This document shows positions 25,706-33,812 of a stretch of DNA of 36,903 nucleotides, in pieces. The stretch is taken from positions 1 through 36,903 of the forward strand of contig CANOVB010000014.1 in NCBI GenBank assembly GCA_947570695.1, given 5' to 3'. Source of the DNA: an uncultured Clostridium sp. (GTDB lineage Bacteria; Bacillota; Clostridia; TANB77; CAG-508). Both the position numbers and the translations under genes were made by a program. Numbering within the stretch: the stretch's first letter is position 1; each line of letters starts with the position of its first letter. Below the pieces are notes generated by a model, which was not told the DNA's origin, searched no databases, and saw only the letters and a list, made by a program, of their open reading frames with translations.

Positions 25706-26032
25706 ATGCAAGAAAAAGAAGAAAATATAGAAATTGATTTAGAAGAATTTCAGAAGCAGAGAGAAGAAAACATAAAGCAAAGCAATAGATTTTGTGAAGC
25801 AAGAATCGTTGTAGGATTAAATGAAAAAATACCATACGCACATTTTAATAGTAAAAATGTAACATCTTACGAACACGCTATGTTAATGAAAACTTTAGAT
25901 GAAATGAAAAGAGGTATTATAGCAAGAGATCCGATTGCAGGGATAATTTATAGTAAGTTAAAAGTAGAAAAATGCCAGTATATTCAAAAAGATAAAAAAG
26001 GAGAAAAGGAAGATGGGAAAGGAAGAAAATAA
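25706..26032 (+). CDS. Hypothetical phage protein
   Basis: 108 aa, acidic N-terminus and Lys/Gly-rich C-terminus, no motif that I recognise. AAGGGGAAGAG precedes the ATG. It overlaps the next gene by 20 bases, which suggests coupling. Confidence 0.7.
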   Translation: MQEKEENIEIDLEEFQKQREENIKQSNRFCEARIVVGLNEKIPYAHFNSKNVTSYEHAMLMKTLDEMKRGIIARDPIAGIIYSKLKVEKCQYIQKDKKGEKEDGKGRK

Positions 26033-26198
26033 GAAATATAGAATTTGTAGGCGTTGTGGAAGAAAATATTATGAGCCACCAGCTATAAGTAGAAAAGATA
26101 ATAAAACTAAAATATGTTCAAAATGTGGAAATGAAGAAGCTTTATTAGATTACTTTTTTATGAATGAAGGTGGAAATCACATACCAAGAGTAGATTAG
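26013..26198 (+). CDS. Small zinc-ribbon protein
   Basis: The 61 aa protein has CRRCGRKYYEPP and CSKCGN, two CxxC pairs about 20 residues apart, a zinc-ribbon pattern. The RBS AGGAAG lies inside the preceding gene. A DNA- or RNA-binding accessory role is possible but unproven. Confidence 0.7.
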   Translation: MGKEENKKYRICRRCGRKYYEPPAISRKDNKTKICSKCGNEEALLDYFFMNEGGNHIPRVD

Positions 26199-26211
26199 AA
26201 AGGAAAATAAG

Positions 26212-26763
26212 ATGAAATTTATACTTATAATTCAAATATTAATTGATATAAGTTACTTTTTAATAATAATATTATTATTTAAAAAAGCTGGAATGCATTT
26301 ACAAATTAATATTGATAAAGAAACTATGAAAACGGCAATACAAAAAATAGATAATGAAATATTATATGGAAATTCAAATAAAACAGAAGAACCAATTGGA
26401 ATTTATGAAGCGACGTTAAAAAAAGATAAATTAATACCAACATCTGTTTTAGAAGAATGTTTAGAGAAAAAAGGAGTGAATTTAAAAATGATAATAATTA
26501 GTCAAGACAAAGAACAATTAATTAATTTAGATAATGTAACACGAATTTTTATAGAAGATTTTTCAGAAGATGGAGATGGATTTGGAATTGGTGCTGATAC
26601 AAATAGTGCTGAAAGTCAATGTTGGGATTTAGGATATTATAAAACAAGAGAAAGAGCAAAAGAAGTTTTACAAGAAATTACAAATAAATACAAAAAATAT
26701 TTTATATGTGCTAATGGTTCAACAACAGAATTACCAAAAATATTTGAAATGCCTAAAGAATAG
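26212..26763 (+). CDS. Membrane-anchored phage protein with C-terminal small domain
   Basis: 183 aa. Residues ~3-24 form one membrane helix. From residue ~94 the sequence MIIISQDKEQLINLDNVTRI and the later GYYKTRERAKEVLQEI match a small domain that many clostridial phages encode as a separate protein. The internal ATG at 26490 follows AAGGAG at some distance, so a shorter second product could be made. The function is unknown. Confidence 0.7.
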   Translation: MKFILIIQILIDISYFLIIILLFKKAGMHLQINIDKETMKTAIQKIDNEILYGNSNKTEEPIGIYEATLKKDKLIPTSVLEECLEKKGVNLKMIIISQDKEQLINLDNVTRIFIEDFSEDGDGFGIGADTNSAESQCWDLGYYKTRERAKEVLQEITNKYKKYFICANGSTTELPKIFEMPKE

Positions 26764-26776
26764 GGGGAAAGGAAAA

Positions 26777-26980
26777 ATGTTAAATATAACTATCATATGT
26801 GCAATTCTATTTATCGTAGCAGCAATTATTGAATTTATAATATTTAGAAATACTTACAAAGCTTTAAATTCTACATATAACACCTTAGAAACAGTAATAA
26901 AGATATTTCAAAAACAATATGAAATGAATATAGAAACACATAAAAGATTAAATAAGTTAGAAACGAGTAAAAAGGAATAA
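26777..26980 (+). CDS. Small membrane protein
   Basis: 67 aa with one N-terminal membrane helix (~5-25) and a helical, charged C-terminus. ATG 26777 with GGGGGAAAGGAAAA is preferred over the in-frame ATG at 26708, which has no RBS and overlaps the preceding gene. The function is unknown. Confidence 0.7.
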   Translation: MLNITIICAILFIVAAIIEFIIFRNTYKALNSTYNTLETVIKIFQKQYEMNIETHKRLNKLETSKKE

Positions 26981-26983
26981 AAA

Positions 26984-28384
26984 ATGAACAAAAACAATCA
27001 ATACGAAAAACGAGAAACAGTTAATATTTGTATGCATAAATATCCATTAAAAAATAATAAATTACAAGTATTGGAACTTTTTGCAGGAATAGGTGCTTGT
27101 AGTAAAGCTCTAGAAAATTTGAACATACAACACAAAATTGTAGATGCAGTAGAAATAGACAAGTATGCAATAGATAGTTTTAATGCAATACATAATACTA
27201 ATTTTGAAACTCAAGATATAAGAGATTGGAACAAAGACATAAAAGTAGACTTAATAATGCACGGAAGTCCATGTCAAGATTTTTCAATTGCAGGAAAACA
27301 AGCAGGAGGTAATAAAAACAGTGGTACACGTAGTAGTTTAATGTATGAAACAATAAGAATAGTAGAAAAGTTAAAACCAAAATATATAATTTAGGAAAAT
27401 GTAAAGAATCTATTAAGTAAGAAACATAAGCATAATTTTGATAATTACATAGAAATAATAGATAAATTAGGTTACAACTCATATTATCAAGTGTTAAATG
27501 CTAAAAATTATGGAATACCTCAAAATCGAGAAAGAGTATATACAGTGAGCATTAGAAAAGATATTGATAATAATACTTTTAAATTTCCAGAAAAAGAAGA
27601 ATTAAAGATAAGACTTAAAGATATTTTAGAAGATGAAGTTGATGAAAAATATTATATAAGCGAAAAACAAATGCATAATTTTATAAAAAATAATAATGGA
27701 AATTGCAATCCAAGCAGCAGAGAAATGAATGGACAAGTATGTTTAGCAAATATATCACCAATACTAACTACTAATAAAGAAGAAGGAATTAAAATAAATG
27801 AGTGTATAAGAATTGCTGGAATTTTTGATACAGAAAAATCTAAACATCAAGCAGGAAGCATTTACAATAAAAATGGATTAGCACCTACGCTAGATACAAT
27901 GCAGGGTGGTTGGAGACAGCCGATGATTGAGGTATTAGGAAACTACAGTCCTAGTAGACATGACGCAAGCAGAGTTGTAGATAGTAAAGGACTAGCACCA
28001 ACAGTGAAAGAAAACCATGGAACAGTTACAGCGATATTAGAAGATAAAATATTAATAAAAAATGCAACTAAAAAAGGTTATTTAGAAGCAGTTGAAGGCG
28101 ATAGTATAAATTTAGCTTATCCTAACAGTAACACTAGAAGAGGTAGAGTTGGGAATCAAGTAAGCCAAACTTTGCAGTGTAGTGAAAGTATGGGAGTTGT
28201 AACTCAAGAAATAAGAATTAGGAAATTAACACCAAAAGAATGCTGGCGATTGATGAGTTTTTCCGATGAAGACTTTCAAAAAGCTGCAAATATTAATTCT
28301 AATACTCAGCTTTACAAACAAGCAGGAAATTCAATTGTTGTTGATGTATTAGAAAAAATACTTGAAAAATTATTATTAAAATGA
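26984..28384 (+). CDS. Phage C5-cytosine DNA methyltransferase, interrupted by in-frame TAG
   Basis: Motif I (LELFAGIGACSKAL), the catalytic PCQDFS motif IV, ENV motif VI, QNRERV motif VIII and the C-terminal motif X (YKQAGNSIV) are all in one frame from 26984 to 28384, about 466 codons. A TAG at 27392-27394 stands directly before ENV where family members commonly have Trp; a single G-to-A change (TGG to TAG) explains it. The target-recognition region has two repeats of a G-x-APT-x pattern. TAG is an ordinary stop elsewhere in the prophage, so the enzyme is probably split or inactive unless suppressed. It would protect phage DNA from host restriction. Confidence 0.88.
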
Positions 28385-28430
28385 ATGTGAAGAGGTAACA
28401 AATAAAATTAAGAAAAAAGGAGAAATAAAA

Positions 28431-28646
28431 ATGGAAACTATTATAACAAGAAAAGAAAAATTTATTGTATTTAGACAATATTTTACAGGTTTGTTTTGGA
28501 CATATGAAAGAGTAGAACTAGAAGAGGGAGAATTAGGAGAATATTTAGAAAACAATTATAAAGATTTAGATAAAATAGACGTATTTACAAAGCAAGAAAA
28601 AGTAAATGTAGAATTAAAAATAAATTTAAGAAAAGAAGAGGGATAA
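28431..28646 (+). CDS. Small hypothetical phage protein
   Basis: 71 aa, acidic, no recognisable motif. AAAAGGAG precedes the ATG. It ends one base before the ASCH-like gene. Confidence 0.65.
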   Translation: METIITRKEKFIVFRQYFTGLFWTYERVELEEGELGEYLENNYKDLDKIDVFTKQEKVNVELKINLRKEEG

Positions 28647-28647
28647 G

Positions 28648-28986
28648 ATGTTAGTATTACCGATAAAAAAGAAAAATTTTGACATGATTTTATCTGAAGA
28701 AAAGGATGAAGAATATAAAGAAATAAAACCATATTATAATAAGATATTTAAAAAATATTTATATAAAAAAACAAACGAAAATGAGTACTTTTTTCCAATT
28801 TTTGAACTCATTTTAAGAAATGGGCAAAGTTATAAAGCTCCGTCAATAAAATGCAAATGTATTATTTATACTGATTTAGGAAAAGAAGAATGGGGAGCAA
28901 AATCAAATAAGAAATATTATGTATTGAAAATTTTAGAAATACTGGAGGTTAAGAATATAAATGGAATTAAAAGAAACAAATCATAG
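28648..28986 (+). CDS. ASCH-domain-like protein
   Basis: The 112 aa protein begins LVLPIKKKNFDMILSEEKDE and has ILRNGQSYKAP and the closing GKEEWGA ... YYVLKIL, the pattern of small ASCH (ASC-1 homology) proteins in phages. ASCH domains bind RNA or nucleotides and some act as RNases or amidohydrolases. The key Lys-rich first helix is present. The exact role is unknown. Confidence 0.75.
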   Translation: MLVLPIKKKNFDMILSEEKDEEYKEIKPYYNKIFKKYLYKKTNENEYFFPIFELILRNGQSYKAPSIKCKCIIYTDLGKEEWGAKSNKKYYVLKILEILEVKNINGIKRNKS

Positions 28987-29299
28987 TTATTATTGTGAAT
29001 GCTGGGAAACAAAAAGAACATCTGAATACGAAAGCTGGAAAGACTTTAAAGAGCAAGAAGGATTAGATTACGATTTTGATTATAACTTATTATTTAGATT
29101 TGATATAGACTTTCACGATGACAAAGAGAATAGACGTTATGGGACATATACTCTAAAACTACATCATGCATTACAACGACATGGATACGAGCAATGGCAC
29201 GCAGTTATACATAACATAACAGAAGCGGATATGCCAGAAATCGAACAACATTTGAAAAAAGCAAAACAACATTTATTTGAAATGTGGAAGGAAATATGA
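28961..29299 (+). CDS. Hypothetical phage protein
   Basis: 112 aa, unusually rich in aromatic and acidic residues, with an HHALQRHGYEQWHA segment. It overlaps the ASCH-like gene by 26 bases; ACTGGAGGTTAAG lies upstream. I cannot assign it. Confidence 0.65.
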   Translation: MELKETNHSYYCECWETKRTSEYESWKDFKEQEGLDYDFDYNLLFRFDIDFHDDKENRRYGTYTLKLHHALQRHGYEQWHAVIHNITEADMPEIEQHLKKAKQHLFEMWKEI

Positions 29300-29316
29300 A
29301 AAGGAAATAATTAATT

Positions 29317-29481
29317 ATGAAAGTAAAAGTAAGAATATTTTTTAAAGAAGTAGAAACAGAGATAGAATTACCCGATTATTTAGATAAAGACGATATAGAA
29401 CAAGAACTAAATGAACAAATAAGTATAAGAGAAGAAGAATTACTAGAGAAAACAGAAATAAGTTATTTTGAGGAGGTATAA
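29317..29481 (+). CDS. Small acidic phage protein
   Basis: ATG 29317 after AAAAGGAAAT encodes 54 aa (MKVKVRIFFKEVETEIELPD and so on), strongly acidic, ending FEEV at 29479-29481. It overlaps the duplicated RBS segment of the next gene. The function is unknown. Confidence 0.65.
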   Translation: MKVKVRIFFKEVETEIELPDYLDKDDIEQELNEQISIREEELLEKTEISYFEEV

Positions 29482-29497
29482 TTTGAGGAGGTATCAG

Positions 29498-29906
29498 ATG
29501 CAAAATTTAGATATACAAGTAGGAGATAGAGTAACATTAAAATACAGAAATGAAAATAGAGAATATCAATGGTTAATGACTTGTAAATCAGATACAGAAA
29601 CAGCATTAGAAGATAATAAAGAAGTTCTAAAGATAGAAAGAATAGGCTCAAATGGCTGGTATATAGTATATGAAAAAGAAGAAAAGAAAGGATTACTAAC
29701 AGAAGATGAACAAGAATTTTTGAAAAAAATAATAGAATCTTATAATCAAATGTTTAAAACAAGAATATATAAAATTCATTATTATAGTAGTAAAAAAGCA
29801 ATTTTAATGGATGAAAATAAAGAGTATGAAATAGAAATTGAAGGTTTTAAAAAACTAGATATTGGAACATATCGCACATTATCAGAACTTCGGATTGGAG
29901 GAATAA
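29498..29906 (+). CDS. Hypothetical phage protein, needs +1 shift at CGG for its expected end
   Basis: ATG 29498, six bases after AGGAGG, starts MQNLDIQVGDRV. Two in-frame TTG codons further up (29468, 29483) sit in a 15-base tandem duplicate of the RBS. Frame 0 reads CTT CGG ATT and would run to 29920, overlapping the next gene by 14 bases. Reading CGGA as one Gly shifts to GGA TTG GAG GAA TAA, giving the ending LSELGLEE and a stop (29904-29906) that touches the next ATG (29907), the gene spacing seen elsewhere in this module. The protein is unassigned. The support for the shift is the end context, not a catalytic motif. Confidence 0.7.
29888..29894 (+). other. Putative +1 frameshift / quadruplet CGGA (Gly) site 2
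   Basis: CTT CGG A in frame 0. After a +1 shift the stop TAA falls immediately before the next ATG, with GGAGG serving as its RBS. The weakest of the four sites because no conserved motif is at stake. Confidence 0.5.
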
Positions 29907-30809
29907 ATGGGATTAAATGAAAATGTAAAGAATTTAATTAGAAGTGTTGTAGATAATGATTTACCAAAAGCGAAAACTTATGCAAATATAATAGTAACAA
30001 ATGAAACATCAGCATCTAATCAATATTTTTGTAAAACTATAAAAAATAAATTAGAAACACAACATAATTTTATAGAATTACCTTATGACATAAAAGGCAT
30101 TTTGAAAATGGAAGATGTATCTACCTCATTTAACGAAAAAAGATATTTTCTAACAGATAGAGAAAAGAAAATATTTGAACAAATAGAAATGTCTAATAAT
30201 ACTAATAAAAAATTAACTGAAATGGGAATAAGATACCTAAATTCAACATTATTATATGGAGAAAGTGGAACAGGAAAAACAACTTTTGGAAAATATGTTG
30301 CATATAAGTTAGGTTTACCATTTTCGTATTTAAATTTTTCGCAATGCATAACATCTGCATTAGGTGGAACAAGTAAAAACATAGAAAAAGTATTTGATTA
30401 TGTAGCAAAACAAAAATGTGTATTAATGTTAGATGAAGTAGATGCAATAGGAATAAAAAGAGGAAAAGAAGATTTAGGCGAAATGTCAAGAATTGTAATA
30501 GGTCTTATGCAGTCATTCGATTTATTAGAAAATGATGTAATTGTAATAGGAGCTACAAATAGAAAAGATATGATAGATGAAGCATTAATTCGTAGATTTT
30601 CAATAATACATGAAGTAAAAAAAAAGAATAACAACAATGCTTATAATTTAATAATAAATTATTTAGATGATTTAAAAATTGGATATGATGATGACGATAT
30701 ATTAGAGTATGTAGAAACTCATCATAAACAAAGCGAAATACTGAAAGATATAGTCAAAAATATTATAAAAATGATAAATAATAATTCAAGAGAAATAGAG
30801 GGATTTTAG
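29907..30809 (+). CDS. AAA+ ATPase, classical AAA type
   Basis: The 300 aa protein has an N-terminal helical part (~1-100), Walker A GESGTGKT (118-125), Walker B VLMLDE (172-177), the sensor segment IGATNR and the Arg-finger region ALIRRF (Arg229, Arg230). This fits the SpoVK/FtsH-type AAA unfoldase family. In a phage early module it may remodel a replication or host complex. The next gene's ATG begins one base after its TAG. Confidence 0.85.
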   Translation: MGLNENVKNLIRSVVDNDLPKAKTYANIIVTNETSASNQYFCKTIKNKLETQHNFIELPYDIKGILKMEDVSTSFNEKRYFLTDREKKIFEQIEMSNNTNKKLTEMGIRYLNSTLLYGESGTGKTTFGKYVAYKLGLPFSYLNFSQCITSALGGTSKNIEKVFDYVAKQKCVLMLDEVDAIGIKRGKEDLGEMSRIVIGLMQSFDLLENDVIVIGATNRKDMIDEALIRRFSIIHEVKKKNNNNAYNLIINYLDDLKIGYDDDDILEYVETHHKQSEILKDIVKNIIKMINNNSREIEGF

Positions 30810-31244
30810 ATGTCAAATAATATAGAAAAAGATATAGAGATATTAGAAAGTATGCTAGAAGAATATAAAAATTGTTCTGTAGAAGAAATAGATATGCAAA
30901 TAAATGTAACATTTAGAAAAAGACAAGCAGAGGCAATAGAAAACATATTATCAAATAGAGAAAGACTATTAAAAGAAAATGAAGAGTTAACAAACAATAA
31001 TTTTAAACTAACAACAGAATTAGAAAACAAAAGAAAAGAATATCAAGAAACATATAAAGATGTAAGAGAAGAACTTAAAGAATTACAGACTAAAGTTAAT
31101 AAGCATAATAATTTAGTAGAAGAAATAAGAAGCAAAATCAATGAAAGACAATTTGAATTACAACAAGAATATAAAGATTTTAAAGACGATATAAGACTAA
31201 ACACATTACAAGAAATATATTACATGTTTGTGGAGGATAAATAA
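30810..31244 (+). CDS. Coiled-coil hypothetical protein
   Basis: 144 aa, almost entirely Lys/Glu-rich with heptad-like leucines from about 45 to 130, so a long coiled coil. It follows the AAA gene directly and may work with it, but there is no motif to prove it. Confidence 0.65.
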   Translation: MSNNIEKDIEILESMLEEYKNCSVEEIDMQINVTFRKRQAEAIENILSNRERLLKENEELTNNNFKLTTELENKRKEYQETYKDVREELKELQTKVNKHNNLVEEIRSKINERQFELQQEYKDFKDDIRLNTLQEIYYMFVEDK

Positions 31245-31466
31245 ATGAAGTTAGAAGAAGCTACAGAGTTTTTAAAGAAAAAAGTTACAGTAAATAATGC
31301 AGTAATAAAAGAAGCAAGAAAAAATGGAGATTTAAACACAATAGAATTAACTAATGATTTAGATACAGAGAGCAAAGCAATAGAAACAGTCTTACAAGCA
31401 CTAGACAATAGTATAAGTAAAGATAAAGTAAAAGAATATTTTAGAAAGAAGGTAGAAGAAAAATGA
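31245..31466 (+). CDS. Small hypothetical phage protein
   Basis: 73 aa, charged helical protein beginning MKLEEATEFLKKKVTV. The start touches the preceding stop and the stop overlaps the next ATG (ATGA). Unknown. Confidence 0.65.
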   Translation: MKLEEATEFLKKKVTVNNAVIKEARKNGDLNTIELTNDLDTESKAIETVLQALDNSISKDKVKEYFRKKVEEK

Positions 31467-31852
31467 TAGCAAATGTAGTGATAATAGGTGGTATAGTAAT
31501 TTGCATAATTTTAGGAGGTTTATGTATAGGAGCAGAAAGTGGAGATACTAAAAGTATAATAATAGGATTATTAGTAGGTATTATAATTAGTACAATAATA
31601 GTAGGAGCAGATATATGGTACATAAATGGAACAGAAAGCGGAAAAAGAATGAAAAAAGATTTAGAAAGTAATACTAATGGTGGAATAGAAAGAACAGTAA
31701 AAGTATATGACATAAACGGTAAACTAATAGAAACATATGAAGGAAAATTTGATATAGATTATTATGATACACATATTAAATTTGATGATGAAGAGGGGAA
31801 AAGACATATTATATATTTTACAACAGGAACAATAATAACTGATGAAAAATAA
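31463..31852 (+). CDS. Membrane protein with two helices
   Basis: 129 aa. Residues ~3-22 and ~32-52 are membrane helices, followed by a soluble part (VYDINGKLIETYEGKFDI and so on) that is beta-rich and resembles small beta-sandwich phage proteins. Orientation and role are not known. AGAAGGTAGAAG precedes the ATG. Confidence 0.7.
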   Translation: MIANVVIIGGIVICIILGGLCIGAESGDTKSIIIGLLVGIIISTIIVGADIWYINGTESGKRMKKDLESNTNGGIERTVKVYDINGKLIETYEGKFDIDYYDTHIKFDDEEGKRHIIYFTTGTIITDEK

Positions 31853-31892
31853 CAAAAAGAATAAAAACTAAAACAAAATAAATACTAATCTT

Positions 31893-32093
31893 ATGAATGA
31901 AGAGGAAATATTAAGAATTTGGAAACAAGGTTTAAATAAAAATAAAGTAGCAAAGATATACATGCGACAATATAATCAAAGAATAAAGATAGTAAGATTA
32001 GATATGAAACACAGACACGAGAAGTTTATGACATATTATGAAGCTTTAGCAAGAGTAGAAAGAATAATATTGAAAGAGGTGGAAAAGAATTGA
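31893..32093 (+). CDS. Small HTH-like phage protein
   Basis: 66 aa, MNEEEILRIWKQGLNKNKVAKIY then a very basic stretch; the first half could form a helix-turn-helix. GAATGAAGAGG context gives only a modest RBS. Its stop overlaps the next TTG start. Confidence 0.6.
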   Translation: MNEEEILRIWKQGLNKNKVAKIYMRQYNQRIKIVRLDMKHRHEKFMTYYEALARVERIILKEVEKN

Positions 32094-32272
32094 AACAAAT
32101 TTTATTTATAATTTTAGTTATATTATTAACTCCTGTATATATAACAATTATTTTTTTAAAAAATGTGGGCGAATTACTAGAATTGTTACTACAACCAGTT
32201 ATAGATGGAATAAATTTATTATTTAAAGACATGTTAAAATTTTGGAAGAAATTAGGAGATTCTGATGAATAA
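32090..32272 (+). CDS. Small membrane protein
   Basis: 60 aa with an N-terminal membrane helix (~3-25) and an amphipathic C-terminus. TTG 32090 after AGAGGTGG. It could be a small phage toxin, a holin-like protein or a membrane anchor; the position in the early module speaks against a lysis role. Confidence 0.55.
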   Translation: MKQILFIILVILLTPVYITIIFLKNVGELLELLLQPVIDGINLLFKDMLKFWKKLGDSDE

Positions 32273-32399
32273 AAAAGATAAAGAGATATTAAATAATTTT
32301 ATTTATAAAATAGAAGAAGTATTAGAATTTAACGAAATAAAAGCAATAGTAAAATTATTGCTTGAAATTAATGATAAATTAGATAATTCAGTAAAGTAA
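32265..32399 (+). CDS. Very small hypothetical protein
   Basis: ATG 32265 after AGGAGA encodes 44 aa (MNKKDKEILNNFIYKIEEVL and so on), helical and charged. It overlaps the previous gene by eight bases. Unknown. Confidence 0.55.
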   Translation: MNKKDKEILNNFIYKIEEVLEFNEIKAIVKLLLEINDKLDNSVK

Positions 32400-32455
32400 A
32401 TTGATACCAAAAGATAGAAAATAAAAAATAATATGGAAGATATTTATTTTATAAA

Positions 32456-32548
32456 ATGACTTAAGAAGCTAGTTACTACTGTAAGGAATGGATAAAAAGA
32501 AATTGTGAAATTTGTAAGGATATAGGAGTAGAAAATGAAAAAATATAA
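32456..32548 (+). pseudogene. Possible small gene with early ochre codon
   Basis: From ATG 32456 the frame reads M-T-stop, then continues open as EASYYCKEWIKRNCEICK and nine further residues to a TAA at 32546, with three Cys. A single nonsense change at codon 3 would explain it. No clear RBS is visible, so the call is weak. Confidence 0.3.
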
Positions 32549-32799
32549 ATATGAAAATATTACAATAGAGCAAGCAGAAAGAATAGTAAGGACAGGCTAT
32601 ATTACTGAACTGATTTGTGATGCTGATAGTAAAACCGTAAATATTAATGAAGATGAATATTTAAAAGTAGAAGAGGCAATAAAAGAAACTATAAATAATG
32701 TAAAAAACATTAGAACCTGTTATAAAAAGTCTATCAGATGCTTTTGGTACATTAGCAGAAACATCACGATCATTTGCAACTGCATTGGTAGGAATATAG
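32535..32799 (+). CDS. Phage protein with A-run frameshift
   Basis: ATG 32535 after TAGGAG starts MKKYKYENITIEQAERIV. The frame runs on to 32813 but its last 35 residues look random. Skipping one A in the run at 32701-32705 restores an open, plausible helical ending (TLEPVIKSLSDAFGTLAETS, then ...ALVGI) to a TAG at 32797-32799. There is no CGG here, so it is an ordinary homopolymer insertion or a sequencing error. The function is unknown. Confidence 0.5.
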
Positions 32800-32813
32800 G
32801 TATTACAATATAG

Positions 32814-32964
32814 TGATAAGTTATCAAAACAAAACAATAAACAATAAAAAACGATAGAAATAATAATTTGTAAGGAAAAAACACTTAAAAATTATTTTTA
32901 CATATAAAAACTAGAAACGAACACGATAGAAAAATAAGAAGTGGAAAGATAGGCGTATAAAGCA
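32814..32964. other. AT-rich gap between early genes
   Basis: About 150 bases with short A-rich stretches and no open frame with an RBS; I see no strong hairpin. It precedes the small membrane protein at 32965. Confidence 0.5.
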
Positions 32965-33129
32965 ATGCAGGTTTTAAAAATAATATTTATATTTTTAATG
33001 ATGTTATATGCTATGTCAAAAATAACAGATGAGATAACTAATAGATATACAAATAATAAAGATAAAATCATAAACTTAATTGAAATTATTATCAACATTG
33101 TATTGACTTTCTTTATTTATAAAGTTTAG
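32965..33129 (+). CDS. Small two-helix membrane protein
   Basis: 54 aa; two hydrophobic helices (~4-17 and ~36-52) with a charged loop. The RBS is weak and far away (GGAAAG, or AGG at 32951). It is not covered by a longer gene and its TAG lies next to the RBS of the following regulator. Function unknown. Confidence 0.5.
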   Translation: MQVLKIIFIFLMMLYAMSKITDEITNRYTNNKDKIINLIEIIINIVLTFFIYKV

Positions 33130-33140
33130 GAGGAGTGGTA

Positions 33141-33542
33141 ATGGAAAAGAGAAGTTTAAATAAATACTTAAATAAGAAAAAGGAATTAAGCACAACTAAA
33201 AAGATTTTAAAAAAATTAATAGAACAACCAAAAAAAGTTGCGGATTGTGTAAAGGATTATAAAACAGGACAACCTCATACAGTAAAAATAGAGGGATATG
33301 ATGTTATTACTGGATACAAAATAAAAATGTATAAAGAAAAAGAGAAAAAGTTAGAACAAGAAATACCAATCCTATTAAAAGAACTAAATGAAATAATAGA
33401 AACAATAGAAGATCCTTTTGCAAAAGAAATTTTTGAATATAGATACATAACAGATATGAGATTTGAAGAAATTGCAATGAAAACTAATAATACCTATGAT
33501 AATGTTAGACAAACGTATTATAGAACGCTTAAAAAGTTGTAA
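33141..33542 (+). CDS. Phage late regulator-like HTH protein (DUF1492/ArpU type)
   Basis: 133 aa. The C-terminal half (EIFEYRYITDMRFEEIAMKT, then TYDNVRQTYYRTLKKL) resembles a sigma-70 region 4-type helix-turn-helix, as in the ArpU/RinA/DUF1492 proteins that turn on late genes. ATG 33141 with AGGAGG is preferred to the in-frame GTG at 33135, which overlaps the RBS. It lies directly before the late promoter, the usual place for such a switch. Confidence 0.8.
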   Translation: MEKRSLNKYLNKKKELSTTKKILKKLIEQPKKVADCVKDYKTGQPHTVKIEGYDVITGYKIKMYKEKEKKLEQEIPILLKELNEIIETIEDPFAKEIFEYRYITDMRFEEIAMKTNNTYDNVRQTYYRTLKKL

Positions 33543-33561
33543 CAAAATGTCACAAAAAATG

Positions 33562-33570
33562 TGATATAAT
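33562..33570 (+). promoter_or_regulatory. Likely late promoter, extended -10
   Basis: TGATATAAT is a perfect TGnTATAAT extended -10 box 20 bases after the regulator gene. No -35 box is visible, which suggests activator dependence. A short inverted match TCAC/GTGA spans the upstream flank. Confidence 0.55.
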
Positions 33571-33595
33571 TATTATAGGTATAAATAGATATAGT

Positions 33596-33629
33596 AAAGT
33601 TTATGTGTTTCGGCATATAAACTTTTTTT
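33596..33629 (+). terminator. Leader terminator between late promoter and packaging genes
   Basis: AAAGTTTAT and ATAAACTTT pair around a short internal loop (with TG/CA pairing) and are followed by a T-run. It lies about 20 bases after the expected start, so most transcripts would stop unless read through by an antiterminator or by the regulator. Confidence 0.7.
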
Positions 33630-33633
33630 ATAT

Positions 33634-33706
33634 GCGGTGATGGTGCAACGGTAGCACATTGGGGTCATAGCCCAAAGACGAGGTTCGAATCCTCTGATCG
33701 CAACCA
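33634..33706 (+). tRNA. Phage tRNA-Met-like gene (CAU)
   Basis: D arm GTGC/GCAC, anticodon stem TTGGG/CCCAA with loop GTCATAG (anticodon CAT) and T arm with TTCGAAT loop are clear, and the end is CCA. The acceptor GCGGTGA pairs with TGATCGC with one G-G mismatch, and one extra A precedes CCA. It reads Met, or Ile if modified at C34. It could be expressed with the late transcript. Imperfect acceptor pairing makes a functional tRNA uncertain. Confidence 0.75.
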
Positions 33707-33812
33707 AAATAAAATGAATATTCTCATAGTATAGATTTATGAAAGAAAACTATAAACTTTAATAAGGCAATAGAGATTGTTAGAGAAAAGTAATGGAGGT
33801 GGGTGAGTTGTA

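Noticed and set aside
27392..27394. Stop codon reassignment of TAG in the prophage
   Set aside because: TAG ends several neighbouring phage genes (for example at 24270, 26198 and 30809), so it is a normal stop; the methyltransferase TAG is a single event.
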